From positions 3,472,001 to 3,536,000 of the forward strand of contig CP021237.1 in NCBI GenBank assembly GCA_002151545.1: a stretch of 64,000 nt of DNA. The letters run 5' to 3'. The first letter of the stretch is position 1. Each line of letters opens with the position of its first letter. Shown here piece by piece: positions 19,901-27,749 of the stretch. The DNA is from Sphingobacteriaceae bacterium GW460-11-11-14-LB5 (GTDB lineage: Bacteria > Bacteroidota > Bacteroidia > Sphingobacteriales > Sphingobacteriaceae). The notes beneath the pieces are model-generated. The model was not told the DNA's origin and did not search any database. It worked only from the letters and a program-made list of their open reading frames with translations. The position numbers were made by a program, and so were the translations under genes.

Positions 19901-21033
19901 AATGGGTGTATCTGATTGCGGACACCAAACAATATTTTAACGACCAATCTGATATTTCTTTCTTAAGAAATTATCAAGGATATTCGGGTTTCTTCAAAAG
20001 TTTAGACCGCGAATACGAGCATACCAAATGCCGTTTCATCAGTCTCGAAACCAAAATGTCGCCGGATGAAATCACCAATATTACCTTAAACGAAATCCTG
20101 AATCCGGATAAACCTTCGGAGATCATTTACAACGACCATAAAAGGCATATTATGGAATTGGTGCCGCACCAATTGAGCACCGAAACCGATGCGCACATCC
20201 ATTTGGATAAAGATGCTGTGGTGATGGTTTTAGGGGGCGCACAAGGCATAACGGCCGAACTGATGATTCATTTCGCGAAAGATTATCCATGTAAATATAT
20301 CCTGGTTGGCCGTTCGGCAAATCCGATTTCCTCGGCAAATGAAGCCAGCGCTTCCTTGAAAACAAAAGACGAGATCAGGCAGTACCTAATTAAACAGGGC
20401 GAGATTAAAAAACCTGCCGAAATAGAACAGGAAACCAACAGAATTTATAAAAACAACCAGATTTTACGTTGCATTGCCACTTTAGAAGAAGGTGGATCTA
20501 CCGTGGTTTACGAATCGTTAGACCTTAAAGATGAAGAAGCACTGACCCGTTTGATCAATCAGGTTTATGAAGATTACGGCCGTATTGATGGCGTGGTACA
20601 TGGTGCAGGTTTATTGGAAGATAAATTATTCCATAGCAAAACCTCTGAATCATTTGGACGCGTTTTCGATACCAAAGTAACCCCGTTAAGGGTATTGGCT
20701 GAGCAATTAAGACCAGAAACACAATTTGTGATCCTGTTCTCGAGCATCGCTTCTGTTTACGGAAACCGTGGGCAAACCGATTATGCGGCAGCAAACAGTG
20801 TGATGGATAAATATGCCTGGGCCTTAAAACAAAAAATCCAGGGCAAGGTAATGGCCATTAACTGGGGACCGTGGAAAGGGGTAGGTATGGTTTCGCCAAC
20901 CTTAGAGAAAGAATACCAGCGCAGGGGAATTGCATTGATTCCACTACAGGATGGAATGGAAACTTTTTTGAACGAACTTAAATATGGTAAAGAAAGCCAG
21001 GTATTAATCATGGCTGGAAACACCTGGACATAG
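13939..21033 (+). CDS. PUFA/heterocyst-glycolipid-type PKS: NPD-NPD-KS-AT-ACP-ACP-KR (2364 aa)
   Basis: This is a type I iterative megasynthase. Residues 20-215 form a degenerate FMN-barrel-like module (GADGIVVKGNEG at 128). Residues 300-560 are a PfaD/nitronate-monooxygenase-like barrel with PIAQGPMTR (314-322) and GRECGGHVG (441-449), so a built-in enoylreductase is likely. The KS spans about 663-1100 with C850 (DAACASS), H985 (EAHGTGT) and H1025. The AT spans about 1200-1500 with S1294 (GHSYGE) and H1399; its AFHS motif favours malonyl-CoA. Two ACPs follow, with phosphopantetheine sites S1710 and S1820 in DLSIDSIKR, the PUFA-synthase form. The KR has GGAQGI near 2099-2104, S2269 and Y2282. 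No thioesterase or methyltransferase is present. An ATG at residue 19 (13993, MNKHAIIGV) may be the true start. It heads a nine-gene operon. Confidence 0.9.
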   Translation: MLRLNHPPNRRLESKSKAMNKHAIIGVTPFEIPDSRLVSNLQKADCFPVLSLGHCKNEAEKALQALLEAGISDFGVSINSAALASIDLPTQVSLIIAPYDFALKRKTSAKIIYQVYDLESALAAQENGADGIVVKGNEGAGCVAYESSFVLFQRVIKEITSLPVWVQGGVGIHTAASLMAQGATGIILDSQLALFPECAVPEELKVICGKLSGTETKLIDKTRVLVRPNSPAVAEDIDYNDLQKYFKGYDLETNYLPMGQDIALSIDLVSKYKKLDKLVFGIKEAIYGHLKQAKAINIIKADNSLAKDLNITYPIAQGPMTRVSDVAPFANAVSEAGALSFIALSLLKGASAKNLIEETKKLAGEKTWGVGILGFAPQELRDEQQDYILNAKPPVLLIAGGRPSQAKPFEKVGIKTFLHVPSASLLDMFLKEGAKRFVFEGRECGGHVGPLSSMVLWEKQIERLLKEENPESISIFFAGGIHDAFSTAFISVMAAPLAARGMKIGVLMGTAYLYTKEAVSTGAILDKFQQEAMQANETVLLETAPGHETRCLNSSFATFFNEEKKKLQSEGMDKKEIWAKLETLNVGRLRIAAKGIERRGDKLVQINEAEQTDLGMYMIGQVAPMHKRIMSLLDLHQNVADNNYSHILNATLSSPPKNKAKALDVAIVGMACIFPGAKNLEEYWRNIILGKDSVTEVPDERWNKELYYNPDSTAGDMSHSKWGGFIPRIDFDPLEFGIPPQSLAAIEPTQLLTLMVAKQAMQHAGYADGGVDNENVSVIIGAEGGNDLANSYSFRGFYKQVFGEMPAELDAALPKTTEDSFPGILANVISGRITNRLNLGGRNYTVDAACASSLAAIDLACQELFLEKSDMVLAGGADLHNGINDYLMFSSTHALSKKGRCATFDAEADGIALGEGIAMIVLKRYDDALRDGDTIYSIIKGVGGSSDGKSLGLTAPRKNGQVNALERAYSQAGITPSLIGLVEAHGTGTVVGDKTEISALTDMLNQSGATAGQTHLGSVKTQIGHTKCAAGIAGLIKASLSVYHGIKPPTINLKTPNSFYNAKTSPFAFHTEAGLWMEEKRYAGVSAFGFGGTNFHAVLESAQNTENKNSILKSWPSELFVFRGDTYEEAKSRVISVKNLLELNDQIELKDIAYSLATTDNKPVQLSIVANHAEDLVMKIDLVLSGVESKDTYLTQKQEGKVAFMFPGQGSQRVNMARDLFVVFPEMRKLLKAYPEYEKVLFPNTVFNDADLKAQKEQIKDTRMAQPLLGIVDLAIANFLRSLGIVPDMVAGHSYGELPALCFAGAFEEEALVHLSAERAKAILNAVENGDPGTMLAVSAKQEDLAQYLGDIAAVYPVNFNAPTQCVIAGSTPAISQLAAVLKEAKISFRPLEVACAFHSPLVAKSKQLYQEVLSGVNFNDLKIPVWSNTTAKEYPVEAAAVKERLTDHLIKPVLFVDELRDMYAAGARVFVEVGPGKVLSGLTKYCIGKDEVILHTEDQGQNKLSHLLGTLAGYMATGREIKLEKLFEGRSVKTIKLDELDIYKKSPAIWYVNGQHAVPSTGKLPANGASPITKPIILMNTTATPTENQQVNGSAKDLMMQEYLHSMKMLIQAQRDVMLSFLGQAPAMPSQIINQPLTSYQVPQPVRIENQIIAKQEVPQAQTIEVITPAIEQKDLKLVLLQIVSDKTGYPQEMLGMEMDLEADLSIDSIKRVEIIGALRTELGGFSQLNLPEDKIMEELAGLKTLSSLINWITENTEQPKAVSAAAVTSAPIIQSEQAKFSIDQLKSAILEVVSEKTGYPKEMLGMDLDLEADLSIDSIKRMEIIASLKEKIGFGSQSEQADDLMEKLAAIKTLNALVNWIADVEAESSEVLTEAKKLIEESIDDQTVKEKLSRLRFELTPAALTITEAAILKGQRFALTDDGGGQAIKIKKVLEKHGAIADLVSFEDSLDGYQGLIILNMFEAQQKVGILDHFATIKKLNFDTVKWVYLIADTKQYFNDQSDISFLRNYQGYSGFFKSLDREYEHTKCRFISLETKMSPDEITNITLNEILNPDKPSEIIYNDHKRHIMELVPHQLSTETDAHIHLDKDAVVMVLGGAQGITAELMIHFAKDYPCKYILVGRSANPISSANEASASLKTKDEIRQYLIKQGEIKKPAEIEQETNRIYKNNQILRCIATLEEGGSTVVYESLDLKDEEALTRLINQVYEDYGRIDGVVHGAGLLEDKLFHSKTSESFGRVFDTKVTPLRVLAEQLRPETQFVILFSSIASVYGNRGQTDYAAANSVMDKYAWALKQKIQGKVMAINWGPWKGVGMVSPTLEKEYQRRGIALIPLQDGMETFLNELKYGKESQVLIMAGNTWT

Positions 21034-21063
21034 AAGGGTCTTCTGTCGATATCAATATAGAAC

Positions 21064-21132
21064 TGTCATCCTGAGCTTGTCGAAGGACCTTTCAAATGTC
21101 TTAAAAGGCGTTTCGACGGGCTCAACGTGACA
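21064..21132. repeat. REPIN-like repeat between the two PKS genes
   Basis: TGTCATCCTGAGCTTGTCG is followed about 30 nt later by a partly inverted partner, GTTTCGACGGGCTCAACGTG, ending TGACA. The element occupies part of the 219-nt gap between the two megasynthase genes. Such a hairpin inside an operon can protect or limit the upstream mRNA and so change the ratio of products; that effect is inference here. Confidence 0.65.
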
Positions 21133-21252
21133 ATTTGATTGAATTACAGATGATACAGCCTTATGACGATCGCATTAGTGAAACAGATTAAAAATAGTTG
21201 GTACAAATAAAATTAATAGAACTAAGATTAGAAGATCCCCTAAGCGAACAAG

Positions 21253-24200
21253 ATGAAGAAAAGCGACGTAGCAATTATTGGAATGTCATGCATTTTTCCG
21301 GGTGCGAAAGATATGCAGACCTTCTGGGAGAACATTATCAACCGGGTAGATTCTACACAAGAGGTTCCGGCCGACCGGATCGACCCTGTACATTTCGATA
21401 AAACCGTGAGCGGAGTAGATCGTTTTTATTGTAACCGTGGCGGTTTTATCCCCGATCATCAATTCGATCCGCAGCGCTTTGGCATTTTACCCTTAGCTGT
21501 TGAAGGTACTGAACCCGATCACCTGTTAACTTTAGATCTGGTTCATCAGGCGCTTGAAGATGCTTCGGTATTTGAAAAAAAATATGCCCTCGACAAAACA
21601 GGGATCATCATTGGCAAAGGCAATTATGTGGGACCTGGCGCAACACGTGCCATCGAAATTGTAAGAACAGGTGAACAGATTTCGAGTGTATTGAAAGATC
21701 TGATGCCACAACTTACCGATGCTGAAATAGAAAAAGTAAAACACGAATTTCAATTGCGTAAAGGCCGTTTCAGTGCCGACACGGCAATGGGATTAATCCC
21801 TAATTTAGTAGCTTCATTAGTAGCTAACCGCCTTAATTTAGGTGGACTGGCTTTTACTTTAGATGCCGCCTGTGCCAGTTCGCTCATCGCAGTTGATCAT
21901 GGCGTGCAGGAACTGAATAGTGGCCGTTGCGATATGATTATTGCTGGCGGTGTACATCTAGGTCAGAATGCGGCTTTCTGGAGTATTTTTTCACAATTGG
22001 GCGCTTTATCCAAACAGGAAAAAATTAAACCTTTCGATCAAAACGCAGATGGCTTGATCATTGGCGAAGGTTGTGGTTTTGTAGTGCTTAAACGCCTCGA
22101 AGATGCCATCAGGGATCAGGATAAAATTTATTCAGTAATTAAAGGTGTAGGCATTAGCAGCGATGGAAGCGGAACCAGTGTAATGAGTCCATCGGTTAAA
22201 GGCCAGTTAAAAGCCATTACCGAAGCCTGGAAAAACGCAGAACTGGAAAGTAAAAATATTGGCTATTTAGAAGCCCACGGAACAGGTACGCCCCTTGGCG
22301 ATAAAACTGAAGTGGAAACGTTGAAACAGTTTTTCGGTCAGGATGCAGATTTACCCAAAGCAGGTATCGGTTCAGTGAAATCGAATATTGGCCATGCCAT
22401 GCCCGCAGCAGGTATTGCAGGTTTAATCAAATCGAGCCTGGCTTTATATCATGGTATTATCCCCCCTACTTTACATTGTGATGAACCTGTAACGCAATTA
22501 GCTGAAACCCGTTTTTCTGCCGTGCAAAAAGCGATAGACTGGAACCAATCGGGTTTGCCAAAACTGGCTGCCGTAAATGCATTTGGTTTTGGTGGAATTA
22601 ACGCTCACGTAGTATTAACTGCTTACGATACACCTAAAAAAGATGAAGTATTGGTCATCGCAAGACCAAGCCATGAGGCTTTGATCGAATCGCTTGAAAA
22701 TGGAGATTATAACATTGGAAATGGAAACTTCCGTTTAGTCTTATTTAACCCTAATCCGGAGCGGATCAAAAAAGCCTTAAAAATTGTGGCTAAAAATTCT
22801 CCCTGGAGAAATAAACAGGATATCTGGTACACCAATGCACCACTATTGGCAAACGATGGAAAAATAGCTTTTGTTTTCCCTGGTTTAGATGGACTTACAG
22901 GAGGCGAAATTAAATCGGTAGCCGATTATTTCAACATTCATATTGATGAAAACGAGAAACAAGATGGTCTTTTAAGCGAGGCCCTCCACATACTGAACAA
23001 AAGCAGTGTTTTAGATCAGGCATTAAAACAATTGGGCATCAAATCTGATATGAACGCAGGCCACAGTCTAGGCGAATGGCTGGCCGCAAGATCTTCGGAG
23101 CTGGCAGAAGAAAGTTCGGTTATGAATTTACTGAATGTGCTAAACCCTGAAACTTTTGAATTGAAAGATTCGCGTTTTATTGCCGTGGGTTGCGGTTTAG
23201 ATGCACTTCAACCCATAATCGAAAGTATACCCGATTTATACCTTTCGAACGATAACTGTCCGCAACAGGTAATCCTTTGTGGAAGCAAAATCGCGCTTGA
23301 CGAGCTTGTTCCGATATTAAAGGTGAAACAGATTTTTCATCAGATTTTGCCTTTCCAATCGGGTTTCCACTCGCCATTTGTGGCCGATAAACTGGGATTA
23401 ATCCTCGAAGGCATGCAGGATATGCAATTCCGGAAAACGACCACACCGCTTTGGTCGGCTACCACTTTAGAAACATATCCTGAAGGTTTCGAAGCCATCC
23501 GTCAGCTAAGTGCCGAACATTTAATCAAACCGGTGCGTTTCCGCGAGCTTACCGAGAAACTATATGCAGAAGGTGCCCGTGTTTTTATTCAGGTGGGCTC
23601 AGGTGGTTTGGTCGGTTTTATTGACGATACTTTAAGGGGGAAAGAAATCAGCACCATCAGTGCCAATGTGCCGATCCGTTCGGGCATCACACAGTTGCAA
23701 AGGGTTTTGGCCGCGCTTTTTGTTGAAGGAAAAGAAATCGGCCTCAATTATTTGGGCAACATCAAATCAACACCTCCGCAAAAAAACAAAGGCATTAAAC
23801 TCGAACTGGGTTCGCCGATGATCCATAACCTACAAACGCTTAAAGGTTTAACCATTAAACAGCCTCAGCCAGCACAGCCCAAAACTTTTGTGGAGGCCAA
23901 ACATCCGGTTTTACAGGCTTTTAATGAGAATGTAATGGAGATGATCAACATGCAGAGCGAAATGATCGAATTGTTTGAAAATGCAGCTATACAGGTCGAT
24001 CAGCCAAGCAATTGGGCGCCGGCGAAACCAATAAAACCAGTAAGGCAACCCTTTAGCAAAACACTGGATGTAAGTTTAGACAACTGTCCTTACCTCATCG
24101 ATCACTCGCTATTGAGACAACCGAAGGGCTGGCCAACGGTTGAAGATATGGATCCGGTAATCCCAATGACCATGATTTTTGAAGTGTTTGCTGAAATCGC

Positions 24201-25488
24201 CAATGCACAATCGCCCGAAGAAAAGGTGCAGAAAATCATGAACATGCGGGTATTTCAGTGGATGAATGTAGTTAAACCTTTTCAGGAAACGGTAACCGGC
24301 GAATGGAAAGACGAACAAAGGGTTTATCTTAATTTAGAGCGCTTTGCTAATGCAGAAGTACAATTGGCGACGCACTTGAACCCTGCTCCAGCCAGATCTT
24401 TCGACATCGGAAAGTTATTGGATATCGACCGTACTTCCGCGCAGATTTACGATGCGCACATGTTCCATGGTCCGGATTATCAAGGCATCAAAAAGCTGAT
24501 TGCAGTTGGTGAAAAAGGAATTACAGGCCTCATTGAAGCATCAGGCGGAAAAGGCTCATTGCTCGATAATGCGGGGCAGTTATTTGGTTTATGGCTGCAG
24601 CTCACTTTAGAGAAAGATCGGATTGCATTCCCGGTTAAAATTCAGGAAATCGAATTCTTTGGCGATATGGCCGATCAGCAAGGTACTTTCGAATGTACTT
24701 GTGTACTCACCGAAATCAACGACGAATTTGCTACTGCCGATATCGTCATGAAAAGAGACGGCATTACCTGGCTCATCATTTCAGGCTGGCAAAACCGCCG
24801 GTTGGAAATAGACGAAGCACTTTGGAACGTATCGATGTCGCCACTTCATAACCGTTTATCAGAAGAGGTTGCACCAGGCGTTTTCCTTTTCGGCAATGCT
24901 TATTCGCGCGTAGTATCGTGGGATTTTATCCTGAAAAGATATTTCAACCAGACCGAGAAGAAACACCACCAAAACCTCTTACCGAATAAAAGAAGAACCT
25001 GGATGATCAGTCGCGTGGCCGCAAAAGATGCCGTACGGAATTTACTAAATACACAGAAAAACCAGGCCTGTTACCCCATCACCTTCGAAATTTATTCCGA
25101 CGAACACCGAAAACCTTACGTTAAGGGCGGTTTAACAGAAAACATTCATATCTCTATTGCACATAAAGGTACCGATGCGGTAGGCATAGCGCGTTTTAAC
25201 GAACCCGTTGGGATCGATATCGAACATATTGAAGAACGGAGTGCTGGTTTCTTCGATCTTGTTTTTAACGATCATGAAATGGCCTTGCTCGAAAGCAGAG
25301 ATAAAATCGAATGGGCAACCCGCTTTTGGGTAGCGAAAGAAGCCTATGGAAAATATCTGGGCAAAGGTTTACAAGGCAATCCTAAGGCTTATACTGTTGA
25401 AGAAATCAACGGAGAAGAATTACGCATCAATAACATCACAATCAAAACAATCAAACATAAAAACTATATCATCGGATGGACACTATAA
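21253..25488 (+). CDS. Second PKS: KS-AT-DH with fused phosphopantetheinyl transferase (1411 aa)
   Basis: This is the partner megasynthase. The KS (about 1-455) keeps its full triad: C207 (DAACASS), H342 (EAHGTGT) and H381 (SNIGHAMP). The AT-like region (about 535-840) has S605 (GHSLGE) and H706 (GFHSPFV). Its PGQGS motif has become PGLDG, and the segment before the active serine is about 20 residues shorter than in the first PKS, so loading activity is doubtful. A PUFA-type double-hotdog DH follows, with H951 (YLIDHSLL) and D1105 (LLDNAGQ). The last 200 residues are a PfaE/Sfp-like phosphopantetheinyl transferase with GIDIE (1320-1324) and WVAKEAYGK (1359-1367), presumably priming the ACPs of the cluster. 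It has no ACP or KR, so it must work with the first PKS. It overlaps the next gene by 13 bp. Confidence 0.9.
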   Translation: MKKSDVAIIGMSCIFPGAKDMQTFWENIINRVDSTQEVPADRIDPVHFDKTVSGVDRFYCNRGGFIPDHQFDPQRFGILPLAVEGTEPDHLLTLDLVHQALEDASVFEKKYALDKTGIIIGKGNYVGPGATRAIEIVRTGEQISSVLKDLMPQLTDAEIEKVKHEFQLRKGRFSADTAMGLIPNLVASLVANRLNLGGLAFTLDAACASSLIAVDHGVQELNSGRCDMIIAGGVHLGQNAAFWSIFSQLGALSKQEKIKPFDQNADGLIIGEGCGFVVLKRLEDAIRDQDKIYSVIKGVGISSDGSGTSVMSPSVKGQLKAITEAWKNAELESKNIGYLEAHGTGTPLGDKTEVETLKQFFGQDADLPKAGIGSVKSNIGHAMPAAGIAGLIKSSLALYHGIIPPTLHCDEPVTQLAETRFSAVQKAIDWNQSGLPKLAAVNAFGFGGINAHVVLTAYDTPKKDEVLVIARPSHEALIESLENGDYNIGNGNFRLVLFNPNPERIKKALKIVAKNSPWRNKQDIWYTNAPLLANDGKIAFVFPGLDGLTGGEIKSVADYFNIHIDENEKQDGLLSEALHILNKSSVLDQALKQLGIKSDMNAGHSLGEWLAARSSELAEESSVMNLLNVLNPETFELKDSRFIAVGCGLDALQPIIESIPDLYLSNDNCPQQVILCGSKIALDELVPILKVKQIFHQILPFQSGFHSPFVADKLGLILEGMQDMQFRKTTTPLWSATTLETYPEGFEAIRQLSAEHLIKPVRFRELTEKLYAEGARVFIQVGSGGLVGFIDDTLRGKEISTISANVPIRSGITQLQRVLAALFVEGKEIGLNYLGNIKSTPPQKNKGIKLELGSPMIHNLQTLKGLTIKQPQPAQPKTFVEAKHPVLQAFNENVMEMINMQSEMIELFENAAIQVDQPSNWAPAKPIKPVRQPFSKTLDVSLDNCPYLIDHSLLRQPKGWPTVEDMDPVIPMTMIFEVFAEIANAQSPEEKVQKIMNMRVFQWMNVVKPFQETVTGEWKDEQRVYLNLERFANAEVQLATHLNPAPARSFDIGKLLDIDRTSAQIYDAHMFHGPDYQGIKKLIAVGEKGITGLIEASGGKGSLLDNAGQLFGLWLQLTLEKDRIAFPVKIQEIEFFGDMADQQGTFECTCVLTEINDEFATADIVMKRDGITWLIISGWQNRRLEIDEALWNVSMSPLHNRLSEEVAPGVFLFGNAYSRVVSWDFILKRYFNQTEKKHHQNLLPNKRRTWMISRVAAKDAVRNLLNTQKNQACYPITFEIYSDEHRKPYVKGGLTENIHISIAHKGTDAVGIARFNEPVGIDIEHIEERSAGFFDLVFNDHEMALLESRDKIEWATRFWVAKEAYGKYLGKGLQGNPKAYTVEEINGEELRINNITIKTIKHKNYIIGWTL

Positions 25489-25772
25489 CTACAAAATTAA
25501 GCAGCGAAGAAATTTTCGACCTCATGAAAAAATTCATCACCGAAGTAATCGGCGAAGAGTTTGTTGAAGAAATGGATATCACTCCTGAAAGTTCTTTCAC
25601 CAAGGACCTGGAAATGGATAGCATCGAAATTGTATCCTTTTCTGAAAAAATCAAAGCGCATTTTGGCGAACAGATTGATTTTACCGGCTGGTTATCTTCC
25701 ATGGATTTGGATCAGCTGATCAACTTAAACTTAGGCATGATCATCTCTTACATCGAAGAATGCCAGTCATAA
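25476..25772 (+). CDS. Free-standing acyl carrier protein (98 aa)
   Basis: This is a discrete ACP of usual size. The phosphopantetheine attachment site is S49 in DLEMDSIEIVSF, followed by an acidic recognition helix. Its start lies inside the end of the PKS-PPTase gene (13-bp overlap) and its end overlaps the hydrolase gene by 13 bp, so translation of the three is probably coupled. It differs from the megasynthase ACPs, which read SIDSIKR. It may carry a separate acyl chain, or receive the finished chain for transfer by the downstream acyltransferases; that role is inferred. Confidence 0.9.
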   Translation: MDTITTKLSSEEIFDLMKKFITEVIGEEFVEEMDITPESSFTKDLEMDSIEIVSFSEKIKAHFGEQIDFTGWLSSMDLDQLINLNLGMIISYIEECQS

Positions 25773-26524
25773 CGGTAAACGGCAAATCGGTTCATATTCA
25801 GGAGCTCAATAAAGAAGCTGCTGAAACCATCGTTCTCGTTCACGGGATGTTTAGTAACCTGTCTGTCTATTATTTTAATATCGCGCCACTCCTGGCCACA
25901 AAATACCATGTGGTACTGTATGACTTAAAAAGTCATGGTATGAGCGAAAAGGCTTTGGAAGGATATGACCTGGAAAGCATGACCAACGATCTGTTTGCCC
26001 TAATAGAGGAATTAAACCTGCAGAAAGTGCATTTGGGCGGTTATAGTTTTGGTGGATTGATCGCTTTAAAAATGGCCATCCGTTTTCCCGAGCGCATAAA
26101 CAAACTGGCCATAATTGAAGCTCCGGACCCAAATGATGATAAAACAAGAGGCATTATAGATGAATATAGCCGCGAGTTTTTAGAACATTACGTCGAAAAC
26201 TTTACCGATACCACCAAAGTGAAAATGGGTAAAAGGCAAATGGAGCGCAACCACCGCATGTACGAATACCTCTTTTATCAAACTTCGATTAAAACCGACA
26301 TGGAACTGGAAAAAGACTTTTTTGGCAGCACAGCGATAGCAAGCATAAAACAATCGACTTTACTGTTGTACGGTACTGATTCGAATTGTTTGAATGCAGG
26401 AAAACACCTGGATGGAATGATTGAAAATGCAGAATTAATTGCCGTTCCAGGTGATCATAATATCCCGATCCAACAACCATTAGTTATTGCTGAAGCATTA
26501 TTAAACTTCTTCCTGAAAACATAA
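25760..26524 (+). CDS. Alpha/beta hydrolase, possible thioesterase (254 aa)
   Basis: This is a cytoplasmic alpha/beta-hydrolase-fold protein with no signal peptide. The oxyanion motif LVHGMFSN is near 26-33, the nucleophile is S96 in GGYSFGGL and the catalytic His is H233 in VPGDHNIP. It is translationally coupled to the ACP gene. Neither megasynthase carries a thioesterase domain, so this enzyme is the obvious candidate to release the acyl chain or edit stalled intermediates. Transferase or lactonase activity is also possible for this fold. Confidence 0.8.
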   Translation: MPVITVNGKSVHIQELNKEAAETIVLVHGMFSNLSVYYFNIAPLLATKYHVVLYDLKSHGMSEKALEGYDLESMTNDLFALIEELNLQKVHLGGYSFGGLIALKMAIRFPERINKLAIIEAPDPNDDKTRGIIDEYSREFLEHYVENFTDTTKVKMGKRQMERNHRMYEYLFYQTSIKTDMELEKDFFGSTAIASIKQSTLLLYGTDSNCLNAGKHLDGMIENAELIAVPGDHNIPIQQPLVIAEALLNFFLKT

Positions 26525-26536
26525 AATTAAACACAC

Positions 26537-27739
26537 ATGGCAAAATTCGTATTTGTTGTTCCTCCCCTAACCGGTCATATCAACCCTACATTGAGCATGG
26601 GTACAGCTTTGCTGGAAAGAGGCCACCGTGTAGGATGGATTACTTTAGATGAATCATTGGGCGAGAAGCTTCCCCTTGGAGGCGAATTGCTGTTGATTAG
26701 TTACGATCAAAACGACCAGCAGAAAAAAGATTCCGAAAAATACCTCGATATCATTACCAAAAAAATCGTTTACGGGATCGATAGCATCAAATTTTTGTAT
26801 GAAGAAGTATTAATTCCACTCAACAGACACAGCTACGAAGGCATTGCCGATTTACTCGATCAGTTTAAGCCCGATGTGGTGATTACCGACCATCAAATGT
26901 TTGCCGGAGCCATTGCCGCAAGCAATACAAACTATCCTTATGTCACTTCGGTTACCGCCCCTGCAGCCATAAAAGTAATGGACGAGCTCCCAAAAGTGCA
27001 CGAATGGGAAGTCAATCAGATTGTGGCTTTACAAAAAGAATTCGGTATCAACGCCACAGCTTCGATTGCCTGCTCCGATTTGCTAACGATGGTATTTACC
27101 TCGAGAGACTTTTTCGGAGAAATGGATTTACCAGAAAACTTCCAGTTTATTGGTCCCGTTTTTAACCGTAGAAAAAATGTAGTTCCGTTTAACTGGGACG
27201 AATTTAACGCGATAAACAAGCCTAAAATACTGGTTAGCATCGGTACCACTTTCGATCATGAGCACAAAAAGGCTTTTTTTGCTAAGGTAATCGAAGCTTT
27301 TGCTGATGAAGACCTGCATGTGGTGGTCGTTTCAGATCCGACTTTATTTGAGCAATGGCCTGCTAATTTTACCGTGCAGCGCCAGGTACCGCAACTGGAA
27401 CTTTTACCTCATCTCGATGCTGTGGTTTGCCATGGCGGACACAATACCGTTTGCGAAACCCTGATGAATGGCCTGCCTATGGTGGTTATTCCAATTGCAT
27501 ACGATCAAAGCCATGTAGCCGGACGCGTTTTTAGGGTAGGTGCCGGAGAACGCTTAAACTTTAACCGTTTTAAAGCCAATCACCTGAAAGAAGCCGTAAA
27601 CAAAGTGTTGCAAAACGACAGTTATAAAATCGCCGCAGAACAGATTAAACGATCCTTTATCGAAGCCGGCGGAACAGAAAGCGCAGCCGATTTACTGGAA
27701 ACATTAAGCAACAAAACCTCAAACGTATTCATCAGTTAA
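26537..27739 (+). CDS. GT1 family (MGT-like) glycosyltransferase A (400 aa)
   Basis: This is a GT-B fold enzyme that would transfer a sugar from a nucleotide donor to a lipid or polyketide hydroxyl or carboxyl group. The N-terminus VVPPLTGHINPTLSMG carries the base-candidate H14. The donor-binding motif CHGGHNTVCETLMNGLPMVV is followed by a Pro-rich YDQ segment near residues 298-325. There is no signal peptide or obvious membrane segment. It sits 12 nt after the hydrolase and 10 nt before a paralogue with the same organisation, so the two arose by tandem duplication. Family members include macrolide and carotenoid glycosyltransferases; the acceptor here is presumably the PKS product. Confidence 0.9.
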   Translation: MAKFVFVVPPLTGHINPTLSMGTALLERGHRVGWITLDESLGEKLPLGGELLLISYDQNDQQKKDSEKYLDIITKKIVYGIDSIKFLYEEVLIPLNRHSYEGIADLLDQFKPDVVITDHQMFAGAIAASNTNYPYVTSVTAPAAIKVMDELPKVHEWEVNQIVALQKEFGINATASIACSDLLTMVFTSRDFFGEMDLPENFQFIGPVFNRRKNVVPFNWDEFNAINKPKILVSIGTTFDHEHKKAFFAKVIEAFADEDLHVVVVSDPTLFEQWPANFTVQRQVPQLELLPHLDAVVCHGGHNTVCETLMNGLPMVVIPIAYDQSHVAGRVFRVGAGERLNFNRFKANHLKEAVNKVLQNDSYKIAAEQIKRSFIEAGGTESAADLLETLSNKTSNVFIS

Positions 27740-27749
27740 ATTATACATT

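Noticed and set aside
13939..25772. Reading the cluster as a standard EPA/DHA (Pfa) synthase
   Set aside because: There is no CLF domain, no pair of FabA-type dehydratases, only two ACPs and no separate PfaB or PfaD gene; the glycosyl- and acyltransferases do not belong to Pfa loci.
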